This document shows positions 54,464-64,000 of a DNA stretch of 64,000 nt, in pieces. Made by a program: the position numbers and the translations under genes. The first letter of the stretch is position 1. Each line of letters begins with the position of its first letter. The stretch spans positions 1,116,001 through 1,180,000 of the forward strand of contig JAZGTN010000162.1 in assembly GCA_037783415.1 (NCBI GenBank), read 5' to 3'. The notes under the pieces are model-generated. The model searched no databases. It had not been told where the DNA came from and saw only the letters and a program-made list of their open reading frames with translations. The DNA comes from Leptasterias polaris (taxonomy: Eukaryota > Echinodermata > Asteroidea > Forcipulatida > Asteriidae).

Positions 54464-57400
54464 CTGTTTAATTCAGATTAGAAAAATAGGAAATGTCTTA
54501 TAATTTTACATGCACTGGTGATACTTGTAATGTCTTCTTGGCAATAGACGTTATGCATTGATGTCACTAAGCCACCATCTTAGAGGCAAACCGATGATGA
54601 AACAATGGAAACAATGGAAACCCTCAGATTTGTACGCCCGGCGACAGGACTGGCCAATGAACAATGTTCTTTTGACCTTTAGGCAAGGGGGCCTTACTCA
54701 TTTGACGTCATTTGCATAATAAGGTCGATTTAAAACAGAACCATGAACAAAAAATATAATTTGGGAGGCTAATCTTCCTCATGGGTGTGTAGCTGAGAAT
54801 CTGAATTATGAAGAGCACGGCCAATGTGTTCCAGCCACAGGTATGCCAGGGCACCTTTGGCTGCCAGCCATATCACCCTGTATATGTGTACCTAAAGACC
54901 AAGGAGCACAGCCAGAGATCAAAAGTGGCACCAGGAGAGAACCAACGCACAACTCTACTCACATATGGCCTTCACTGGAAATCATACCAAGGCCACAGAC
55001 AGTGGTGAGGGGTGAGTGCTTTATGCACTAGCCAACCCATGGTGCACACAATTTTAAAGTATACAAGAGAATTAGAAAGAGCTCCTGGAGAGTTGATACA
55101 AGATGAAATTAAGTCTATAACTCTGTTCATTACTTTGAACTGCAGTTTTGATTGTCACGATTCTCTTTGTTCTTGCACACAAGTCAAGTTTAATCTAGCC
55201 TTTCAAAAAAATAAAACCTTAAGGATAGTTTCAATTACATTGATAAAAAAAAAAAAAAATAAAAAATAAATATTTATACCCACCCAAAATTTAAACAGCG
55301 ATAGTTTTAAGCTCAGGTTTTTGGCTTCCGCACATTTAAAATTTTTCGACTGAACATTATCTTCTGAACACCTTACCTTAGCGAGTTCCTCAGGTGTGTT
55401 GAACTTTGAAGTCACTCCACTGACAACATTTTCCAGCAAGAAAACACCGTTTCCATACCTATGAAAATATTCAAATTAACACTTACTTCAATCTTGAAAG
55501 CTCCTGCAGATATTTAATTATTACCAGTAAGTCATTAAAGTGCTGCAATTTCTTTCTTTCTTTGCAATAACCTGACTAACATGGCTACCCACCACTTATT
55601 TTCAAGCTTGATGGAAAACTAAACAAGTTCACTAAAAGACCATTAAATAAACAATTGTTGCACGCAATGATGGGATCCATTGTGTTCTGGACACCCCAGG
55701 GGGTAAATTGCACCCACCTGCGGCCTTTTGCCCCTGAGGCCAGGGTGTACAAAACCCATAAACCCCATCACAAAACTTGCAACAAGTGTTTTTGAAAAAC
55801 CAATAGATTGTAGGAGGGGGAAGCAAACATTATAAAGTGAAATAAATTGTTTTTCTTTATTAATTTATGAATGAACATGGCATTTCGTTAATAAAATTTA
55901 AAGATTTTGACAGGTAAATTGTAGATCAATTTTGCTAAGTACAGTTCCAGCGTAATTACAACCTCATACCCAGGGCTATTTCATATACTGCACAAGGCAG
56001 TGGAAACGACCAACGGTGGGCACGATCAAGGTATTGTACCCTATGTGGGGTACATCACTCATGTTACCCTGAGCCTTGTACATGCATATCTTTGTAGCAC
56101 ATCACATGATTGGTTCTCAACCAACAAAAGTCACAATCTATGTGGTATAACAATAAATGATGTCATACTTGCAATGGTGAAAAGGGGCAAAAATTATAAA
56201 TTTATTCATGTAAAACAAAAAAGCATTACAGTATCGAGAAAAAACAAATCAAACTAACATATTATTTCTACAGCCAGAAAAAGGCAAGAATAAAGAATTG
56301 GAAAAAAAAATGTAACAATAAAACTGAACAAAGTAAGAAATAAGACAAATTGGGAGAGTATTTTAGTAAACTAGAGAGTTAAAAAAGGAAGTGAGTGAAG
56401 GGGGAGAAGTTTGATTGGTTGGGCGATTGATTTATAAAGTGGATGAGTGCAAGGCAAGCAAATTTTTTGAAACCACATCTCAGAAATGAACTTACTCCTC
56501 TCTGAAGAAGGTCCAGTTGTTATCAAAGAAGTCCCAGGCGAGAGTTCTACCAGCCGGATTAGATGCCACGTTAATCACAACGTCTTTACCGTCTTGGGAA
56601 CGTATGACTGAGGTATTGAGCACTTGACTCAAATAACTAAATACACAATGGTGATAACAATATGGATAAGACATCTAGAAAAAAAACATGGAAAAACACA
56701 CTGGTTCTAGCATTATTCAAACATTTCTTTAATCAAGTTCGCCACAAACAATGCTAAATCTTCTTGGAGTGCCCCTCTCACATCACTTCTGGGGAAACTG
56801 ATCTTTCTCTTGGTCCGGTCCTTCCCTATGAAACTCACTACCCATCAAACTGAGAAAGGAGACTTCCTACCTCACATTCAAGAACGAACTCAAACCCCAT
56901 CTCTTTTAATAAGTTGTTTCACCTTCTGTTTATTTGTATGTGGTTCCCAGATGTGAGCTTAGTTAGATGTCTGAGCCAGGAGTGTCACTGGTGACAGACA
57001 TGGCGCATTATAAGTCTCCATTATTATTGTTATTATTAAAAGCCACTCTTTGTAAGTGGCTACATGATGAAAACATTTATAATGAAAATATCTCAGGGGA
57101 GCTGACGGTAGGAATTGATATTCTTCTGAAAATAGTCTAGATTGTAGTATGGAGGGCAAAATAGTGTTTAGTCCAACAATTGTCCTTTTGGGTCTTTCAT
57201 ATTTTCTGTCTGTTCTTTTAGGGGTTTTCCCCTCTTGCCATGTGTGTATTTTTATTTTTGTTTTGTTTACTTCCTTAATTTTTGTTACAATTTTCTGTTT
57301 TTTAATGTTTAATATTTATATTTTTATCCGTCCTGTAATTGGCGCTTGCGCTGTTGGATGTTGAATAAAATAAAATAAAATAAAAATAAAATAAAATGCA

Positions 57401-60400
57401 CCAGGCAAGGAGTTCCAAAGAGATGCAATACGTAGTGGCTCTTTCTTCTACATCTCAGCAAAGCAAGAGTGTATGGGGTGAGAACAAGCAGAAATTCTGG
57501 TTTCCGAACACTCAAACATCGGTCAAGTGTTATTATTTATTTCTTATTTATACTGGGGGACAGTAAGAAAAACTAAATCGATCCCAGCTCACATAAAAAC
57601 TACAAAAATGCAATTAAAATATTAAGAATAAAAGGTTAAAAGAGATCAAATATTAAACAGTCATTAAAAGACACTACCCCCCCCCCCCAAAAAAAATAAA
57701 TAAAATAAATAAAAATAAACTAGAGATAGTGATTGTAACTAACAATCACAGAGCTGTTCCGGTAACTAGCTTTCCAAGCTACAAGAAATCACAAACATTA
57801 CAACCTTATTTTTGGACTGGAAGTTAAGGTCAAAAAACCTGGTCTTCATTCTGATACTGAATCGAAAGGAGCTTTTAAACCAGAAATAAAGGTCAACATG
57901 GGGTCATGGTAACCCTTGTCTAACATTTAATGCTCAAAGGGTTTATAAATGAAAAGAAATTGAAAATCGGGTGTGTAGTTCTTGAGATATGGTCCCACTT
58001 CCGGTTGACCCAGAAGTAAAGGTCAACATGGGGTCACAGTTACTCAAGGCTAATTTCCAATGCCCAAGGAGTCAGTAACTGAAAAAAGTTTGAGGATCGG
58101 ATGTAAACTTCTTGAGATATGACAGAAACAAGTTTGGCTAATTAAATATTCATACCGCTGTCACGTGAATAATTAATTAAGATTGTTTGTCAGTAACATC
58201 TAAGGATTACTTCTGGGCGAACTGAGATAAGTCCCATTCTTGACAGGCTTTCACAATTAGCGAACCATATTCCAGGCTAACTTGATCAATTGTAGGTGAC
58301 TGAACCTAATCAAATAAGCACAATAGCTGTTCTGACTGAAATAGTCGGAACAGCTAATAAACAAAAAACAATAACAGTACAATATAGAATTCCAATTGAA
58401 AATGGCATTAACTGGGCAGTTTTAGTTGGTGGACAAATTAATTGTGGCGTGTCGTGGCTGAGCTGTCAAGCGCACCAGACTCAAGCTCTGGTGTTTCTAA
58501 TCAGCAGAGTGTGGGTTTGGGTCCTGGTCTCGACACTTGTGTCCCTCAGCAAGACACTTAACCATTATTGTTCGCCATTGGATGGGACGTAAAGCTGTAG
58601 GTCCTGTGTGTTGTGTAATGAACATAAAGGAACTCAGTTACACGTATCGCTAAAAGAAGAGAGTTTGCCCTGGTGTGGCTGGCAGTGACTGCTGAAGTTA
58701 ACCCTGAAGTTAAAAGTTCTTCTTCCCTTTCTGTTCTAGGGGGATGGAAAGACCACATTGCCAACAGTGATAGTTCGATGACAGTGCAATTCACTGACTG
58801 GAACAAAAACAGTGGTAACTTGAAACATTTTGTAGGTCAAACACAAACTGATACTCTATCGGGAAAATCATCAGAGCCTAAAGAGATTTCTCAAAGAAAA
58901 TACTTACAAGCTAAGTGTTGATTCATCCTGACTGCATGCCATGGCAGGTAAAAGTACAGACTTCAACGATGTGTCTGCATTAGGATTGGTGTAAGTCTCG
59001 AAGGCAACATCCCAGTCAGCTTTGCTTCCTTCAGCAATGCCGGTACAGAAGACTGTAGACTGGAGATCAGGAACGATACTGCAACAGAATGAATAACAAA
59101 GTTCAGTTAGGATTGGTAACAAGTACGAAATACAATGTTCCAGGCTAAGCTTCCTTCAGCAATGCCATTACAGAACAATGTAGACTGCAGATCAGGAACG
59201 ATACTGCAACAGAATGAACAAGAAAGTTCAGTTAGGATTGGTAACAAGTATGAAATACAATGTTTCAGGCTAAGCTTCCTTCAGCAATGCCATTACAGAA
59301 CAATGTAGACTGCAGATCAGGAACAATACTGCAACAGAATGAATACGAAAGTTCAGTTAGGATTGGTAACATGTATGAAATACAATGTTCCAGGCTAAGC
59401 TTCCTTCAGCAATGCCAGTACAGAACAATGTAGACTGCAGATCAGGAACAATACTGCAACAGAATGAATACGAAAGTTTAGTTAGGATTGGTAACAAGTA
59501 CGAAATACAATGTTCCAGGCTAAGTTTCCTTCAGCAATGCCAGTACAGAACATTGTAGACTGCAGATCAGGAACGATACTGCAACAGAATGAATAAGAAA
59601 GTTCACTGTTAGGATTGGTAAAAAGCTGCCTTCTAGTCAAATCTAGTTAGTAGTCAGATCTAGTTAGTAGACTACCAGGAGATGTACTGCAACAAAATAA
59701 CAAAAGCTTCTGCGTTAAAATTGGGAAACTCCAAACTGCAACATGAATCAGATCAGATCAATGCATACAACATATCAGGAGTAGTACTGTTACAGAATAA
59801 AAGTAATGAAACAACCTCTTTACTATTTTCCCTGTCTTTTGAAATAATTTTGAAAAAATGTTTTAAAACCTTTTAAGTGTTAAATTATAATGTTTTTTCT
59901 TGAGGAATTAAATGACAGACTTACTTTATTGTTGAGGAATTAGCCATAAGAATCCACTCTGCATACTTCTCAAGAGCTGTTTGTACACAATCAGCATTTC
60001 CATACTGACAAGCCAAACTAATTGCAATGGAACGACTCAACCTACAAATAACCAAACATTTGAATTGGTTCAATGACTTGGTGCCCAGACTCCCATTTTA
60101 AATGAATGCGGGATTTACATTTTAATGATGGCGGGGGAGTGCAATTAAAAACCTTCAAGTTGCAGAAATAATGAAGAAATAAATTTTGAAATAAATCATG
60201 GCACAGCTGCTGTTAATACAGTGGTGTGTGATAACAGAGCTGTAATAAAATAGTAACAATGAATGTTGGACATCAAAATGAAGCTTAAATGCAAAATGAA
60301 GTAAAATGTAAGTCAGTTTATATGCCAATGATTTAATAATAAATTGCATAAAACCTTGGAAAAATTAGAGACGCCAAAACTGAAAAGGCATTTCGATCCT

Positions 60401-63400
60401 TCACTTTTGGACCGATAAAACAAAGTAACTAACACTGACAATTCAGTCCCAAAGCATTACAAAAGCATACACAAATAATTCCATTGCTCACTTTATAAAT
60501 GCCCCCCCCACCCCCCCAAAATAAAAATAAAAAACCCAAATACTTATAAAACAAACCCACTTCATTGTGGCTGTAGGACTTTTGCTTTATAAGTTAGCAA
60601 AATACTTAAGTTACTTTTAATAATGGGGTTACCTACTTTTTCAGATGGTCCCCTTCATTTTCCCAGCCAATGAATTCATACATTGGGGTGACCTGTTTCT
60701 TCATGTAGTCCTGTGGAAAAGAAACCAAGTATTGATTTTAACAATTGTATCAACTAACATTTCATAGTCGAGCGGTCTAGTGCACTGGACTAGTTCTGGT
60801 TGATAAGTCATTAGGGTGTGGGTTCAAATCCCAGTTATGATACTTGTGTCCTTGAGCAAGACACGTAACTATGACTGCACCTATTCACCCAGGAGTTAAT
60901 GGGTTCCACAGAAGCACAGAGCTAAGGAGGATGGGTAGACCTAGGGTAGACCACAGAGCTCTAATAATCATTTCTATGTAATTTGCCAAATGGGTTCGGT
61001 TTTGCCTGTCTGTCTGTCTGTCTGTCTGTCTGTATGGATCTCCTCTACGAATTATTCATTTAATCCTCGCAAAATTTGCAAAGAGGAAGATGATGTGAGT
61101 TTAAAAAAAGTAATTTTTACACCCATAAATTATGTTTTTTTCGTAAATCCTTACCAATCGAGAATGTTATTGTTAACAGTCCCCTTTACGTAGACTCTTT
61201 AAGATTCCTCTTACCTGGAAGTTGCCGTTGGCTTCAGTAAGAGCCAAGTTATCATTGATGTAACCTAAGACACTGTCGACTGTATACCAAGGAACATACT
61301 CTCTCTCATCAACAAGGTAGGCTGTCAGATCAAGAGCTCTAGCTTGGCTCAGCTCACCGGCTCTGGCCAGGCTGAAGGCATCACTGATAAGAGATGTACG
61401 ACTGGCTGTGGAAATTAACTACAGCACAGAGAGAGAAAAAACACAATTTATTTTATTCAATTTATTTATGACACAATCCAACAGCACAATGAACGCCAAT
61501 AACACGATGAATAGAAACTGATTTTTTAGGTTTATTCTCAGCGGAAACAATCGTTTCTGCTCATTCGACTAAACGAGGCAAGGTCATCTCACGGCAGACA
61601 AGGTTTGTGCCAATATGAAGTCGTCCAAGTTATTTAGAAGGTTTTTAAAAGAGTTTTCAGAGTGTGGTATTGCAAGTTTCTGTGTCTATTTTGTGTTTAT
61701 TATAAAAACAAATCAAATGCCAAGGATCTATTGAGAGTTATATAAAACAGACATTAAAGGCATTTTGTTTGTGCATTGCCACTGAATATGCTCCTACGTT
61801 GAAATCTGGTTCTTCCATTTTCGCCCTGTGAATTGGAACAACCCCAAACACTTTTTTGTACACAACCATATGGCACTCAGTAGGTGTTTGGCATTTCAGA
61901 TATTTCCACTCCAATTTGAAGATAGCAACCTGTTATTATATTTGACCATCATTGGAAAGACCTGAACTTTCTCTTCCAATGATGGTAAGCTTGGGTATGG
62001 AGGGATGGACAAAACTACAGCTTTTTAACAAATGGCTGCTTTTTTTGTGTTATTTTAGTTCACACAGTTGACTAAAGTCAAAATTTGGGATAAAAAGATT
62101 ATAAAGTGATTAAATGTAATACGTACCTTGTGGTTTGATTCCAGCTGAGCAGCCAGCAATCCCCAGTTTGTCTCATCATAATTGACTCGAAAGAAACCTC
62201 TTGCATCAACGTTAGCCAGTAGCCAACTGCTGTCACCACCTGCACCGGCTACCGTCACAGTAACTGACAGAATAACAGACGATTGATGAGGATTACGAAT
62301 TATCCAAAGTTTACAAACACTTTTAAGGTCATGCAGTCAATACTACATGTACCCTAAAAAAGTAGCGTCTATCAATATTTGGTATCAACAATAAATGTGC
62401 ATCAACATTTACCTAACCCCTCTTACCCACTCCAGTCCAATAAAAAAATAAAAATAAAATACAAATAGTAAAAACATTAGTTTAAAGTCTGCCGATACGT
62501 TAAACCAGAGGTTGTTGGTTCAAATCCCATAAGGTCAACTTTTCTTTGTTTAACCCCAAATTATTTAGAATTTACCCAGTCAGTTTCCTGTGTGGTTTAC
62601 AACTTGATATTTGAAAAAAACAAAAGTTGCGTCCCTGGCTGCCGCTTCCCAGGTTGTATCGTAAACTTGGGTGTGATCCCAATTGCTATATGGCAGCTAA
62701 CAGTTGTATGACTTCTGACTGGCACCCCCGAACAAAGATATTGACATAAGAGGGAGACTGCCAACATTAGGCTATAGATAGATCAGTTGGTAGAGCGCCG
62801 GCACTTTAAACTGGAGGTCGCTGGTTCAAATCACGCTCAAGTCAACTTTTCTTTGTTCAACCCCAAACAATTTAAAGAACCACAGACTAATGAATGAAAG
62901 CGAAAGAAATATGTCAAGCTATAAGAATATTATAATCAATGTGAATGTCTACTGGTTTTGAAAGTTACTTTCAACAGGTCTGAAAAGGGTTTTACTCACT
63001 AGATTTGTCTTCTGGACGAAGCCATTTCATTCCAGGGGTGTCGTAGTCAGGATTGGCTTCAGTTGTATAAGTAAGTGGAACATGCCACACATATCTGGAA
63101 GAGATGTGAAGCAAACAACATACATCATAATCATTGGATGAATTGGGACTACGGATTGATGTCTAGTCCGTAGGATGAGTGATTATAGAAGGGTATGGGT
63201 TAACCCCGGTGTTTCTGGTTCACATAGTTAGCACCCTTGTTTAAAGGTTTCCTCAGACTTGCAAGCTACAGTGATTAAGCTCATTGATAAGACATCCTTG
63301 GTGTCAATACCAGAAATATATACCAATAACTAGTGTGCTGGAATATTGAACTCACCCTAAGTCTGGGAATGGAGATGAGGGGTCCGAGGTTGGGTCAGTG

Positions 63401-63558
63401 AGGAACCTCTTTTGAGAAGCTGTCATCGTCATTGTGTCATCGTCCCCATACTTTCTGGTCACAGTCACTACCGGGAAGCCCATTTGACGTGTCCATGTAC
63501 TCATGATGTCCCCAATGTCGATACCTTCTCCAAGATCAATACCATCCTCTTTGATGGC
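54320..63558 (-). CDS. APN-A: M1 aminopeptidase N-like, ten 3' exons
   Basis: The product is a zinc metallo-aminopeptidase ectoenzyme of the M1 family, which removes N-terminal residues from peptides at the cell surface. Ten exons (63558-63356, 63094-63000, 62263-62127, 61418-61215, 60710-60637, 60041-59925, 59078-58908, 56636-56496, 55458-55377, 54463-54320) total 1368 nt, 455 codons plus stop. All junctions are GT-AG and every phase matches. They cover the end of the catalytic domain, the beta-sandwich (WLLANVDARGFFRVNYDE) and the ERAP1_C-like helical domain. The exons with GAMEN and HEXXH lie beyond base 64000. The frame is intact, so this copy looks functional. I do not assign a vertebrate orthologue symbol. 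Confidence 0.93.
55377..55458 (-). CDS. APN-A penultimate exon
   Basis: YGNGVFLLENVVSGVTSKFN and TPEELAK. Acceptor ATTTTCATAG, donor CTAAG/GTAAGG; 82 nt. Confidence 0.92.
56496..56636 (-). CDS. APN-A exon: VASNPAGRTLAWDFFDNNW
   Basis: YLSQVLNTSVIRSQDGKDVV then VASNPAGRTLAWDFFDNNW, the conserved NPxGRxLAWDF block. Acceptor TGTGTATTTAG, donor GAGGA/GTAAGT; 141 nt. Confidence 0.94.
56740..57045 (+). mobile_element. LINE C-terminal fragment in an APN-A intron
   Basis: In shifting plus-strand frames NSLPIKLRKETSYLTFKNEL then KPHLF is the terminal block of L2/CR1 LINE ORF2 (LWNSLP...FKxxLKxHLF). The copy ends in CCATTATTATTGTTATTATT. It is strongly truncated. Confidence 0.7.
57149..57400 (+). mobile_element. 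LINE-like 3' end with AATAAA repeats
   Basis: T-rich sequence ends GCTGTTGGATGTTGAATAAA followed by (AATAA)n, the look of a LINE 3' end. There is no coding part and the family is unknown. Confidence 0.4.
57880..58128 (+). repeat. two tandem copies of a ~130-bp unit
   Basis: CCAGAA(A/G)TAAAGGTCAACATGGGGTCA starts each copy (57880 and 58010) and CTTGAGATATG ends each. CACTTCCGGTTGACCCAGAAGT at the junction is an inverted ETS-like pair similar to that in the 38990-41480 family. Confidence 0.75.
58444..58690 (+). mobile_element. tRNA-Leu SINE copy
   Basis: GTCGTGGCTGAGCTG, CAGACTCAAGCTCTGGTG and GGGTTTGGGTCC in the head, then CAAGACACTTAACCATTATT. Same family as 19983-20425, without the 3' tail. 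Confidence 0.78.
58908..59078 (-). CDS. APN-A exon: PDLQSTVFCTGIAEGS
   Basis: IVPDLQSTVFCTGIAEGSKA and DWDVAFETYTNPNADTSLKS match the conserved V-Y/F-C..I..G...W block. Acceptor CTGTTGCAG, donor AGCTT/GTAAGT; 171 nt. The first ~55 nt and the acceptor are copied four more times just upstream (59149-59648). Confidence 0.93.
59024..59648 (-). repeat. 125-bp tandem array copying an exon 5' end and splice acceptor
   Basis: Five units at exact 125-bp spacing (acceptor CAG at 59081, 59206, 59331, 59456, 59581). The lowest is the true start of the exon 59078-58908. Each further unit repeats CTGTTGCAG and about 55 coding nt (VPDLQSTLFCTGIAEGS), then intron sequence. No donor follows in the copies; their frame runs to a stop about 30 codons in. 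Confidence 0.93.
59925..60041 (-). CDS. APN-A exon: LSRSIAISLACQYGNADC
   Basis: LSRSIAISLACQYGNADCVQ with the conserved Cys pair and KYAEWILM. Acceptor GGTTATTTGTAG, donor ATAAA/GTAAGT; 117 nt. Confidence 0.93.
60637..60710 (-). CDS. APN-A exon: YMKKQVTPMYEFIGW
   Basis: DYMKKQVTPMYEFIGWENEG corresponds to the YMKKQVTPLY..LGW helix of M1 enzymes. Acceptor CTTTTCCACAG, donor AAAAA/GTAGGT; 74 nt. Confidence 0.92.
60760..60990 (+). mobile_element. tRNA-derived SINE copy
   Basis: Head AGTCGAGCGGTCTAGTGCAC, B box GGGTTCAAATCCC, then CTTGAGCAAGACACGTAACT. The body after GTTAATGGGTTCC differs from the 19983 family, so it is a second subfamily. Confidence 0.65.
61003..61034 (+). repeat. CTGT microsatellite
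   Basis: Eight (CTGT) units directly after the SINE; a length-variable marker. Confidence 0.9.
61215..61418 (-). CDS. APN-A exon: SRTSLISDAFSLARAG
   Basis: LISTASRTSLISDAFSLARA and YLVDEREYVPWYTVDSVLGY are the first helices of the ERAP1_C-like domain. Donor CCAG/GTAAGA; 204 nt, exactly 68 codons. Confidence 0.94.
62127..62263 (-). CDS. APN-A exon: WLLANVDARGFFRVNYD
   Basis: SSWLLANVDARGFFRVNYDE then NWGLLAAQLESNHK is the most conserved block of the M1 C-terminal half. Acceptor TTATTCTGTCAG, donor CAAG/GTACGT; 137 nt. Confidence 0.94.
62480..62890 (+). mobile_element. two tRNA-derived SINE copies in tandem
   Basis: The first copy (about 62485-62610) has a truncated head and a body with AACCCCAAATTATTTAGAAT. 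The second (about 62740-62885) has GGCTATAGATAGATCAGTTG and GGTTCAAATCACGC. Both belong to the family at 11557-11880. Confidence 0.7.
63000..63094 (-). CDS. APN-A exon: YVWHVPLTY
   Basis: YVWHVPLTYTTEANPDYD and KWLRPEDKS match the start of the M1 beta-sandwich domain. Acceptor CTCTTCCAG, donor TCTA/GTGAGT; 95 nt. Confidence 0.93.
63150..63335 (+). mobile_element. degenerate SINE copy
   Basis: CCCGGTGTTTCTGGTTCACA, CTACAGTGATTAAGCTCATT and GTCAATACCAGAAATATATA match the 3' half of the copy at 52430-52735. Confidence 0.5.
63356..63558 (-). CDS. APN-A exon: end of catalytic domain
   Basis: IDIGDIMSTWTRQMGFPVVT is the M1 W-x-x-Q-x-G-F/Y-P-V signature. QKRFLTDP follows. Acceptor TTTTCTTTCAG, donor TAGG/GTGAGT; 203 nt, phase 0 in and 2 out. 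Confidence 0.93.
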
Positions 63559-63695
63559 CTGAAAGAAAAGTTGATAAATGAGTTACTTTTGTTTACTAGC
63601 GTTGGGACAAAATGCTCTGCTTACAGCTTTGAACTCACACAACAGATGGTTCCCATACATGTATGGGATTTGAGGCACTGCATGGTGAGGTATCA

Positions 63696-63790
63696 ATAAA
63701 TATTAATAATAATAATAATAACGACAACTTATATAGCGCCAAAGCCAGCCCAAAAGACGCTCAAGGCACTTCACAGAGATACAATTTAAA
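63696..63790 (-). mobile_element. 3' end of a SINE or LINE, minus orientation
   Basis: AATAATAATAATAATAACGA then ACTTATATAGCGCC and GCTCAAGGCACTTCACAGAG, the reverse complement of a common 3' tail (CTTGAGC...GCGCTATATAAG plus ATT repeats). No host exon is visible from 63559 to 64000. Confidence 0.6.
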
Positions 63791-64000
63791 AAGGTTAGGC
63801 CAAAAAATAATTTAATTAAGTAATTAACCAACAAATCTAAGAAATTCTAAAACAACAATACAATTGTAAAAATCACTAAAAAGTCTTAAAAACATCCCCA
63901 TAAACATGGACCAGCCAGTAGCAGAAGCAAAACAACTTACAACCCGAGTATATTTAAGATTTAAACCCCACAGTAACCAAAACCTGGAAGGTAGTACAGT

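Noticed and set aside
59101..59648. CRISPR-like regular spacing of the 125-bp repeats
   Set aside because: The units are contiguous tandem copies with no unique spacers, and the host is a eukaryote.

Overview
This is eukaryotic, intron-rich, retroelement-saturated DNA from a metazoan, most probably a marine invertebrate deuterostome such as an echinoderm. That placement is an inference from the mix of DIRS, Penelope-like, L2/CR1-type LINE, Ty3/gypsy and tRNA-Leu-derived SINE elements, not a match to a named genome. The only host genes I can support are M1-family zinc aminopeptidases of the aminopeptidase N (APN) type, all on the minus strand. They form a tandem family in several states of preservation.

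Host genes, right to left (their direction of transcription). APN-A: ten 3' exons at 63558-54320, phase-consistent, with canonical splice sites and a stop at 54322-54320; its N-terminal and catalytic exons lie beyond the right edge. APN-B: a lone terminal exon at 45931, whose last coding bases are interrupted by a 5'-truncated LINE. APN-C: the last five exons of a copy (41683-30480) carrying a frame shift, a poor donor, an in-frame stop and a 19-bp net deletion; I call it a pseudogene. APN-D: the first two coding exons of another copy (12000-11888 signal-anchor exon; 5812-5393 N-terminal domain), with the rest beyond the left edge.

Mobile DNA, left to right: a piggyBac-type transposase open to the left edge (2-1471); degenerate poly-G/GGCCGCC tandem repeats (1640-2780); a TA-flanked MITE (3507-3814); a complete Ty3/gypsy element with identical 133-bp LTRs and a 5-bp target duplication in intron 1 of APN-D (6049-10651); two head-to-head tRNA-derived SINEs (11557-11880); an L2/CR1-like LINE ending 57 bp upstream of the APN-D start codon (about 12057-15464); inverted arms (19565-20980 and 24130-24905) enclosing a Penelope-like element that is itself interrupted by a LINE; a head-to-tail array of a 2113-bp non-autonomous LTR element (31806-37787); a CRE-motif-rich repeat family (38990-41480); a CAACAG-rich duplication (42041-42988); the LINE in the APN-B terminal exon (43637-45793); and a DIRS-type tyrosine-recombinase retroelement with complete inverted repeats and internal complementary region (46367-51102).

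The main interest is how these elements have remodelled the aminopeptidase cluster. A 125-bp tandem array copies the 5' end and 3' splice site of one APN-A exon four times. The LTR array abuts the APN-C exon exactly at its splice junction. A LINE sits in a terminal coding exon, another sits just upstream of a first coding exon, and a gypsy element fills intron 1. I see no bacterial-type features, CRISPR arrays or convincing stand-alone RNA genes.
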